This document shows, piece by piece, positions 5,969 to 11,735 of a stretch of 11,735 nt of DNA. Both the position numbers and the translations under genes were made by a program. The first letter of the stretch is position 1. Each line of letters begins with the position of its first letter. Source of the stretch: Acidobacteriota bacterium (GTDB taxonomy: Bacteria > Acidobacteriota > Terriglobia > Terriglobales > Acidobacteriaceae); NCBI GenBank assembly GCA_021780095.1, contig JAJXZK010000112.1, positions 1 to 11,735 on the forward strand, given 5' to 3'. The notes under the pieces are model-generated. The model had not been told where the DNA came from and did no database searches. It worked only from the letters and a program-made list of their open reading frames with translations.

Positions 5969-6730
5969 ATGGATCAAGAAACGCTGCTGCGCCTGCTTGA
6001 AGACGTGCAGAAGGGTGCCGTGTCGCCGCAGTCTGCTTCGGCGAAGCTCGCGAGCCTTCCGTTTGAAGATATCGGCTTTGCCAAAGTCGACCATCACCGA
6101 TCGCTTCGGACCGGGCTACCGGAAGTGATTCTTGCCTCCGGCAAAGCGCCGGAACATGTGGCTGAGATTTTTGCGCGCATCGCTGCCAGTGGTGTAGAGG
6201 TGCTTGCAACCCGCGCCGATGCTCCCACGTTCCATGCGGTGCAGCAGCATGTGCCCGCGGCGAAGTATTTTCCAGTTCCGCGCGTGATTGCACTGCGCCA
6301 AAAAGAGAAGGCCACTGACCCGAGTCAGCCACGCATTGCCGTCGTATGTGCCGGTACAAGCGATATTCCAGTGGCCGAAGAAGCCGCTGTCACCATCGAT
6401 GTTTTCGGCGGCGAAGTCGACAGGTTCTATGATGTCGGCGTCGCCGGTCTGCATCGGCTGCTGGCCCATCGTGAGGCGCTGCAGCAGGCGCGCGTGGTTA
6501 TTGTCTGCGCGGGGATGGAAGGCGCTCTGCCAAGCGCGCTGGGAGGACTCGTCAGCGTCCCGGTGATCGCCGTGCCCACAAGCATTGGCTATGGGGCTTC
6601 ATTCCACGGGTTGGCTGCGCTATTGGGAATGCTGAATTCCTGCTCTCCCAACGTCACCGTCGTCAATATCGACAACGGCTTTGGCGCGGCATACGTGGCT
6701 ACCATGATTTGCCGCGGTCCCGTGAGGTAG
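5969..6730 (+). CDS. larB: LarB, NaAD carboxylase/hydrolase of NPN cofactor synthesis
   Basis: A 253-residue enzyme that carries out the first step of NPN synthesis: carboxylation of nicotinic acid adenine dinucleotide at C5 of the pyridinium and cleavage of the phosphoanhydride, giving pyridinium-3,5-biscarboxylic acid mononucleotide. The short N-terminal helical region (1-50) precedes an AIR-carboxylase (PurE-like) domain with VVCAGTSDIPVAEEA (125-139) and VCAGMEGALPSALGGL (179-194). Cys225 in MLNSCSP matches the cysteine that forms a covalent adduct with the pyridinium ring in L. plantarum LarB (Cys221), and Glu184 matches a conserved active-site glutamate. Length is normal. It follows larC after 20 bases, completing the set larE-larC-larB. 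Confidence 0.94.
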   Translation: MDQETLLRLLEDVQKGAVSPQSASAKLASLPFEDIGFAKVDHHRSLRTGLPEVILASGKAPEHVAEIFARIAASGVEVLATRADAPTFHAVQQHVPAAKYFPVPRVIALRQKEKATDPSQPRIAVVCAGTSDIPVAEEAAVTIDVFGGEVDRFYDVGVAGLHRLLAHREALQQARVVIVCAGMEGALPSALGGLVSVPVIAVPTSIGYGASFHGLAALLGMLNSCSPNVTVVNIDNGFGAAYVATMICRGPVR

Positions 6731-6746
6731 GCTCGCTGCAGTGCAT

Positions 6747-6779
6747 GCCGGACCCGCGCACCGCAACGGGGTCGCCGGC
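6747..6779 (+). terminator. GC-rich hairpin after larB
   Basis: GCCGGACCC (6747-6755) pairs with GGGT and CCGGC (6769-6772 and 6775-6779), giving nine base pairs with a two-base CG bulge and a 13-base loop. It begins 17 bases after the larB stop and ends 26 bases before the permease. No T-run follows, so it may attenuate or stabilise the transcript rather than terminate it. Confidence 0.35.
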
Positions 6780-6804
6780 CAAGCCGTGATACCCTTCTGT
6801 TGCC

Positions 6805-8079
6805 ATGCCCACAAAAAATCTTAACGACCCCGCTGCGGCGCGTCCGAGTGCGCTGCTGGAGCGACCGTGGTTGTTTGGATTGCTGATCGCTCCCATGGCC
6901 GTGCTTTCCAATGGCATCATCGGGGGAGGCGGGCTTTCTTACCTGTTTCGGACTCAAGGTGTGAACATGGCTCGGGGCGCCGAAATTATCGCGCTGCTGA
7001 ACCTGCCGCAAATTATTTATTTCTTGTGGAGTCCATTGACCGACTTCTGGATTCGTCGTCGGTCGTGGCTGATGATTGCGGCGACCACGGCTGCGGTCTG
7101 CATGTTGCTTGCATTTCAGATGCCCCTGTTGGCCAGCAAAAGCGCCGTCGCTCTCATTTTTCTTAGCGCCTGCATCGGCCAGTTGGTCATTGCCGCCTGT
7201 GGAGGAATGATGGGCTCCTTGCACAGCGAAGTCAGCCGGCGTCGGGCGGGTAGCTTCTATCAAGGCGGATCGCTTGGTTTTGGCGCGGTCGCTTTATTCG
7301 TGCTGACATTTCTTTCGGAACGAATGCACCTGGGAACTCTCGGCTGGATTGCTGCTGCGATGATTGCCATGCCCTCACTGGCCGCGCTCGCCGCCCCGGA
7401 ACAGGATGTTGTCAGCGAACGCACCCTGAAAGAAACCGTCGCTCGCATTGGGCATGAAGCCAAGACCACATTCCTTCGGTGGGAAGCGATCCCCTACACG
7501 CTCACTTGCATGTTCCCCATGGGCAGCGGCGCCATGATTCAACTATTGCCGGGCCTGGCGAGGGATTATCACGTCAGCGGCCACCAGGTCGGGTGGATCA
7601 ACGGCGTGGCTGGCTCGCTGCTGATGGCCACCGGCGCTATTGCGTATCCACTGATTCCGACGCGCGTACGAGCTCCAGTGGCCTATCTCACGGTTGGCCT
7701 GATCAATGAGGCGGCACTTGCAATTGTCTGGCTGGGACCGCTACGGCCATCGACCTACCTCATCGGGTCGACGCTGTTTCTCTTCACTGTGGGAGCAAGC
7801 TACGCTGGTTTCACATCCGTCGTGCTGGAGTTTCTCGGCAAGTCCGGCAAGAGCGGCAGCGGCCGCTACTCCATCATCAATGCGCTCGGAAATATTCCGG
7901 TCGCCAGCATGGTGTTGATTGACGGCCTGGGATATGCGCATTGGGGGATTCGCGGTATGCCCGGCATCGATGTCGTCGTTGGCTCGGTTGCCAGCTTGTC
8001 CATGTTGGCCTATTTCCTGACCCATCCTCGCAAACCGGCATCGGATCCGCAACCTGGTGATATTCCTGTCGCCGCGTAG
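6805..8079 (+). CDS. MFS permease, AmpG/PAT-like
   Basis: A 424-residue inner-membrane transporter of the major facilitator superfamily with about twelve hydrophobic segments, the first near residues 22-45 and the last near 388-406. A basic and acidic cytoplasmic loop (about 199-229) divides the two six-helix halves. The loop-2 motif FLWSPLTDFWIRRRSWLM (73-90) resembles that of AmpG muropeptide permeases and the peptide/acetyl-CoA group, where a PL.D.....RRR.W pattern is typical. Substrate cannot be read from sequence; anhydro-muropeptides, amino sugars or short oligosaccharides are reasonable for the clade. No clear ribosome binding site precedes ATG 6805. It lies between the lar genes and a secreted glycosidase on the same strand, so it may import the glycosidase product, though this is inference. 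Confidence 0.82.
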   Translation: MPTKNLNDPAAARPSALLERPWLFGLLIAPMAVLSNGIIGGGGLSYLFRTQGVNMARGAEIIALLNLPQIIYFLWSPLTDFWIRRRSWLMIAATTAAVCMLLAFQMPLLASKSAVALIFLSACIGQLVIAACGGMMGSLHSEVSRRRAGSFYQGGSLGFGAVALFVLTFLSERMHLGTLGWIAAAMIAMPSLAALAAPEQDVVSERTLKETVARIGHEAKTTFLRWEAIPYTLTCMFPMGSGAMIQLLPGLARDYHVSGHQVGWINGVAGSLLMATGAIAYPLIPTRVRAPVAYLTVGLINEAALAIVWLGPLRPSTYLIGSTLFLFTVGASYAGFTSVVLEFLGKSGKSGSGRYSIINALGNIPVASMVLIDGLGYAHWGIRGMPGIDVVVGSVASLSMLAYFLTHPRKPASDPQPGDIPVAA

Positions 8080-8119
8080 ACAATGATCGAACAGCTCCAG
8101 CAAACTGCCGCATGAGTCC

Positions 8120-8140
8120 GCGTTGTGTGCCGTGCAACGC
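8120..8140 (+). repeat. inverted repeat overlapping a candidate promoter
   Basis: GCGTTG (8120-8125) and CAACGC (8135-8140) form a perfect six-base inverted repeat with a nine-base centre. It overlaps the -35 element proposed at 8123 and lies 41 bases after the permease stop. It could be an operator for the glycosidase gene or a weak hairpin ending the permease transcript. No T-run follows. Confidence 0.35.
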
Positions 8141-8152
8141 CGCGAATATAGT
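8123..8152 (+). promoter_or_regulatory. candidate promoter of the GH2 gene
   Basis: TTGTGT (8123-8128) and TATAGT (8147-8152) are separated by 18 bases; the -10 matches five of six consensus bases and the -35 three of six. It lies in the 185-base gap between the permease and the glycosidase and would give a leader of about 105 bases. The rest of the gap (8153-8250) shows nothing I can name. Confidence 0.3.
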
Positions 8153-8254
8153 GTTCGGTATGGCAGGATTGAGCCCGACGGTGGCTAAATTTCATCCGTA
8201 ACGAGCGACCCTCCCACCTGATCTCATCCAGAAGATTCGTTGAAAAGAAGCAAA

Positions 8255-8260
8255 GAGAGG
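8255..8260 (+). promoter_or_regulatory. ribosome binding site of the GH2 gene
   Basis: GAGAGG stands four bases before ATG 8265, which opens directly onto a signal peptide. This supports the start. Confidence 0.65.
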
Positions 8261-8264
8261 AAAC

Positions 8265-10952
8265 ATGCCCGCATTTCGGAGAATATCCGCCTGGTTAATT
8301 GTCGCGTTGGTCGTCATTGTTTTCCGCAGCGTTCCAACGCCTGCGCAAACGGTTCTTCCCGCTCCTGTCGAGCTGAGCTCGGGATGGCAACTGCAGGATG
8401 CCGCCAAAGTTTCCGATGCAGGCGCCGTGATCTCGTCTGAAAACTACCGGCCGCAAAGCTGGCTGGCGGCAACCGTACCGGGCACGGTGATGACCAGCAT
8501 GGTGAACGACGGTATCTACCCAGAGCCACTGTACGGCGAGAACAGCCGCCTAATCCCGGAGAGCCTAAATAAGACGTCCTACTGGTTCCGCACGACCTTC
8601 TCCGTGCCGAAGAAATACCCGCACCGCCAGGTGGCACTCCACTTCGACGGAGTGAATTTTCGATCGGAAGTGTGGGTGAATGGAACCCACGTCGGTACGA
8701 TGCAGGGAGCGTTCATCCGCGGACGATTCGATATCACGAATCTGGTTAAGGCAGGCAAGGCGGCCGTTCTGGCTGTGCAGGTGTTTCCACAACCGCATCC
8801 CGGCGTTCCACACCAGCACACGATCGCCAATGGCGTGGGCCAGAATGGTGGAATCACGGCAATCGATGGACCCACGTTTCTGTCGACGATTGGATGGGAC
8901 TGGCTGCCGTCCGTCGCCGACCGCGACACCGGCCTGTGGCAGAAGGTCTGGCTGTCCGCATCTGGACCTGTGCTTATCGAAAATCCGTACATAACTACTG
9001 ATCTGCCGTTGCCGCGCATCGATTTCGCCGATGTGACCGTGAAGACAACCGTCGAGAATACTTCCGAGAAGCAGCAGAAGGGCTCTCTCGAAGGCAGCTT
9101 CGGCGACGTGAAGTTTTCCCGGAACCTGACGCTCGCGCCGCACAGTACGCAAATCGTCGCATTCGATCCGAAGACAACCGCAGCCCTGCATGTGTCCAAT
9201 CCAAAGCTCTGGTGGCCGAACGGATATGGTCCGCAGAATCTGTACACGCTGCATCTGCAGTTTGTGCAGCATGGAAAACATTCCGATGCGAAGGATACGA
9301 CGTTTGGTATTCGCAAGATCACCTATGAATTACCCGGATCAGACAACCTGACGATCTCCGTCAACGGTGTGCCAGTTTTCATCCGCGGCGGTGACTGGGG
9401 CCTGGATGAAGCCATGAAGCGAATCCCCCGCACGCGACTGGATGCCGAAATTCGTCTGCACCAGATGGCGCACATGAACATGATCCGCAACTGGGTTGGC
9501 CAAAGCACCAGCGACGACTTCTACGAACTTTGCGACAAATACGGAATTCTTATCTGGGATGAATTTTTTCAGCCCAATCCTAGTGATGGGCCGAATCCAG
9601 ACGACCTGCAAATCTATCTCGCAAACGTGAAGGACAAGATCCTGCGGGCTCGCAATCATCCCTCAATCGCGCTGTGGTGTGCGAGGAATGAAGGCTATCC
9701 GCCGCCGGAGATCGCCAACGTTCTGGACAAGATGATCCCAGAGCTGGATCCAGTGCGTTTATATCAGCCGAGTTCCACCGCGGGCCGCGGAGTCGTGTCT
9801 CACGGACCGTACTACTGGCGCGAACCCAGTGCTTTTTACGTCTACGATGCGCCCTTCAAAACAGAAACAGGCAGCGTATCGGTGCCCACGCTCGAGTCGA
9901 TCCACGCCATGATGCCGCAGAAGGATTGGGAAACCATCAATGACGACTGGGCGCAGCATGACCTCGCCAAGGGAGCGCAGCACGGCGATACGTATCCGTA
10001 CGTTTTGGCGGGGCGGTACGGTCGCGTAGTGAACCTTGCCGACTTTATACGCAAAGCACAAATGATGAACTACGAGGCTTTCCGCGCTATGTATGAAGGG
10101 CGCAATGCCATGTTGTTTCGTCCAGACACCGGCATCATCACCTGGATGAGCAACCCAGCGCATCCGAGTTTTGTGTGGCAACTCTATGACTACGACTTGG
10201 AGCCGAACTCCTCTTTGTTCGCGGTGGAGTCAGCATCGGAAATAGTCCATATCCAGATGAACGAGGCGAACGGAACGCTACAGGTCATCAACAATCGGCC
10301 GCAGCCCCTCTCCGGAGCCACGGCGCATCTGTCGATTCTGAACCTGGATGGCAAATCGGCCCTCGAGCGTGATTATCCGGTCAACGGCGCGGCGGATACG
10401 GCGATCGATCTGGGGGCAATCCCGTTTCCCAAGGATCTTTCGGCGGTGTACTTCGTGCGTCTGCAGTTGCGGGGCGAGAGTGGCGATGTTCTATCGCGAA
10501 ACCTCTACTGGAAGCCGAACCCCGCGAACGGCGAAGACCTGACGCCGCTCGACCAGTTACCGACGATGCATCTGACAGGCACGATCACTCGCCACAGCGC
10601 GAATGGCCGCGTGCTGCTGGACGTCACCCTCACCAATCCGGGCGAGGCGATGGCGCTGATGGCGCACCTGCAATTGCGACGGAAAAGTTCCGGCGAGCGG
10701 GTGCTGCCGGTCTTTTACTCCGACAACTACATTTCTCTTGCGCCCAGCGAGAGCCGCACCGTAACTATCGACGCGTCTGAATCGGATCTGAAAGGTGACA
10801 CGCCGCTGGTAGTGTTGGATGGATGGAATGTCGATGTCGCCCCGGTCACAAACGCTGACAGCTCACTCTCGACCAACGCGGACGCGCAAGTAAGTCACTG
10901 GCCCGCGACAGGCCTTCCCATGATTACGGCCGGTCTGGTAACGGAGCAATAG
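8265..10952 (+). CDS. secreted GH2 glycosidase, exo-glucosaminidase/beta-mannosidase-like
   Basis: An 895-residue retaining glycoside hydrolase of family 2. A Sec signal peptide covers residues 1-28 (hydrophobic 9-20, cleavage near TPAQ). The jelly-roll domain (about 35-235) includes the paired lines ATVPGTV, HFDGVNFRSEVWVNG and GWDWLPSVADRDTGLW (210-225), the last typical of the glucosaminidase/mannosidase side of GH2. An Ig-like domain follows (about 240-350), then the TIM barrel (about 353-650). In the barrel, Glu476 in LWCARNEGYPP is the likely acid/base and Glu534 in FKTETGSVSVPT the likely nucleophile. C-terminal beta-sandwich domains run to the end. Substrate may be chitosan-type oligomers, mannosides or N-glycan cores. 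It probably acts in the periplasm or outside the cell and may feed the preceding permease. No transcription terminator is visible after it. Confidence 0.87.
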   Translation: MPAFRRISAWLIVALVVIVFRSVPTPAQTVLPAPVELSSGWQLQDAAKVSDAGAVISSENYRPQSWLAATVPGTVMTSMVNDGIYPEPLYGENSRLIPESLNKTSYWFRTTFSVPKKYPHRQVALHFDGVNFRSEVWVNGTHVGTMQGAFIRGRFDITNLVKAGKAAVLAVQVFPQPHPGVPHQHTIANGVGQNGGITAIDGPTFLSTIGWDWLPSVADRDTGLWQKVWLSASGPVLIENPYITTDLPLPRIDFADVTVKTTVENTSEKQQKGSLEGSFGDVKFSRNLTLAPHSTQIVAFDPKTTAALHVSNPKLWWPNGYGPQNLYTLHLQFVQHGKHSDAKDTTFGIRKITYELPGSDNLTISVNGVPVFIRGGDWGLDEAMKRIPRTRLDAEIRLHQMAHMNMIRNWVGQSTSDDFYELCDKYGILIWDEFFQPNPSDGPNPDDLQIYLANVKDKILRARNHPSIALWCARNEGYPPPEIANVLDKMIPELDPVRLYQPSSTAGRGVVSHGPYYWREPSAFYVYDAPFKTETGSVSVPTLESIHAMMPQKDWETINDDWAQHDLAKGAQHGDTYPYVLAGRYGRVVNLADFIRKAQMMNYEAFRAMYEGRNAMLFRPDTGIITWMSNPAHPSFVWQLYDYDLEPNSSLFAVESASEIVHIQMNEANGTLQVINNRPQPLSGATAHLSILNLDGKSALERDYPVNGAADTAIDLGAIPFPKDLSAVYFVRLQLRGESGDVLSRNLYWKPNPANGEDLTPLDQLPTMHLTGTITRHSANGRVLLDVTLTNPGEAMALMAHLQLRRKSSGERVLPVFYSDNYISLAPSESRTVTIDASESDLKGDTPLVVLDGWNVDVAPVTNADSSLSTNADAQVSHWPATGLPMITAGLVTEQ

Positions 10953-10965
10953 AAGGAAACATACT

Positions 10966-10992
10966 ATGTCTTGGTTCAATAGGCTCGCATGA
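10966..10992 (+). pseudogene. eight-codon ORF MSWFNRLA, possible gene remnant
   Basis: AAGGA (10953-10957) precedes ATG 10966, and the frame stops at TGA 10990-10992 after MSWFNRLA. A good ribosome binding site and a start resembling the N-terminus of many acidobacterial proteins suggest the first codons of a gene that was lost when the neighbouring region was replaced. Eight codons cannot prove this; chance is the alternative. Confidence 0.25.
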
Positions 10993-11023
10993 GAGTGAGA
11001 AAATCGGCGAAGTGAGGTCTAGT

Positions 11024-11735
11024 CTAAATGCCCGCGAAGAATGGTGGATCGTCTTCTTCCCGCGGAAAAAGTGACTTCGGCAAGACTTCGATCATGCGCT
11101 CGTTCACAGCAAGGGTTGAATGCCCGTACTTGGGATCTGCTGTTCGCGTCAAGAGGTTGTGTTGTTCCAACAGACTGCACAGAGCATTCATCTCCAACGC
11201 GTCTTTAATGGTGCGAGATCTAGCGATCACGTCCGCTCGCGCGATGCCGCCTTTGAGAAGCAGGAACCTCAGCAGATCGCGTTGCACACAACTCACACAT
11301 CGAAGCAATTCATCTATATAGTTTTTCTGGAAATCATCGGGAGCAGGAGCAGGCGTTTTGACTTGTGAGTCTGCTGTTCTATCCAGAACTTCCAGCCAAC
11401 GGTATCTCGGTTGGTTCATTTGTAACGTGAGTTGATGCTCGAAATCGTCTCTGAACTGTTGCATATTCTCATACACCGCAGAGAGACCGCTGCCGTTTAA
11501 CTCTTCCCGGAATTTTTGAACCAGGGCGTATTGGTTTTGGTCGAAGTTTTTTTGGGTAACCCGCCCTTCGGAGAAATAAACTTTAGCTGTTTTCCCGGCG
11601 GCAACATGCCTTTTTATTTCTTCTACAGTGTCACTGATGCATTCCTTCGTTGGCGTCCCTGTCCGTGTGCCGAAGATACCTATCACGATGTCTGCGTCAT
11701 CAGGAATTTGGCGGTTTATGAAAGCTTGAGCAGGA
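11024..11735 (-). CDS. DUF4062-like protein with probable winged-helix C-terminus, 5' partial
   Basis: The gene ends at TAG 11024-11026 and reads leftward from beyond the window edge. The frame stays open upstream of the GTG at 11686 (about 17 more residues, ending PDDADIV), so that GTG is internal. The visible 236 residues begin with INRQIPDDADIVIGIFGTR, then GTPTKECISDTVEEIKRHV and an AKVYFS strand. This resembles a Rossmann-like domain common in uncharacterised bacterial proteins annotated as DUF4062 or nucleoside-deoxyribosyltransferase-like. After a Pro/Ala linker (about 110-116 counted from the GTG), residues 120-200 look like a winged helix: VQRDLLRFLLLKGG, then LCSLLEQHNLLTRT. Function is unknown; relatives occur in sensory and defence contexts. 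Composition is lower in GC than the plus-strand genes, suggesting transfer. Confidence 0.55.
   Translation of the reverse strand, partial: PAQAFINRQIPDDADIVIGIFGTRTGTPTKECISDTVEEIKRHVAAGKTAKVYFSEGRVTQKNFDQNQYALVQKFREELNGSGLSAVYENMQQFRDDFEHQLTLQMNQPRYRWLEVLDRTADSQVKTPAPAPDDFQKNYIDELLRCVSCVQRDLLRFLLLKGGIARADVIARSRTIKDALEMNALCSLLEQHNLLTRTADPKYGHSTLAVNERMIEVLPKSLFPREEDDPPFFAGI

Noticed and set aside
11024..11686. GTG 11686 as the true start of the last gene
   Set aside because: The frame continues upstream in sequence that fits the same domain (residues PDDADIV just before it), so the start lies outside the window.
1..11735. CRISPR array, insertion sequence or attachment site
   Set aside because: No regularly spaced repeats, transposase motifs or duplicated tRNA 3' end were seen; the tRNA-Leu is not followed by an integrase or a repeat of its 3' end.

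Overview
The window looks like a stretch of acidobacterial chromosome (Terriglobia type). This is inferred from high-GC coding, the domain style of the proteins and the pairing of secG with a preceding glycolytic region that I recall from that group; no 16S or other marker is present, so the assignment is an inference.

Layout. Bases 1-300 hold no secure gene: there may be the last codons of an upstream gene, and a candidate extended -10 promoter lies just before a complete tRNA-Leu(GAG) at 301-384. Next come secG (preprotein translocase subunit) and, with no intervening base, a glyoxalase-II-like metallo-beta-lactamase hydrolase (741-1373). A nested inverted repeat separates this pair from a convergent PLP-dependent aminotransferase on the minus strand (1450-2640).

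From 2807 a plus-strand run begins: a Tat-exported aldo/keto reductase, then larE, larC and larB, which together encode the whole known route to the nickel-pincer nucleotide (NPN) cofactor of lactate racemase. LarB carboxylates and hydrolyses nicotinic acid adenine dinucleotide, LarE adds the two sulfurs, and LarC inserts nickel. Neither larA nor a nickel transporter gene lies in the window. An AmpG-like MFS permease (6805-8079) follows after a hairpin-forming gap. A secreted GH2 glycosidase of the exo-glucosaminidase/beta-mannosidase kind (8265-10952) follows after a 185-base gap with its own candidate promoter.

The right edge is different: after a tiny eight-codon ORF, a minus-strand gene (11024 to beyond 11735, 5' end outside) encodes a DUF4062-like protein with a probable winged-helix C-terminus. 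Its base composition is visibly lower in GC than that of the glycosidase, which suggests an accessory-region boundary.

The main point of interest is the NPN cofactor module without its racemase, set beside an exported reductase, a solute permease and a secreted glycosidase. The cofactor probably serves a LarA-family enzyme encoded elsewhere. Whether that enzyme acts on lactate or on a sugar-derived hydroxyacid cannot be told from this sequence.
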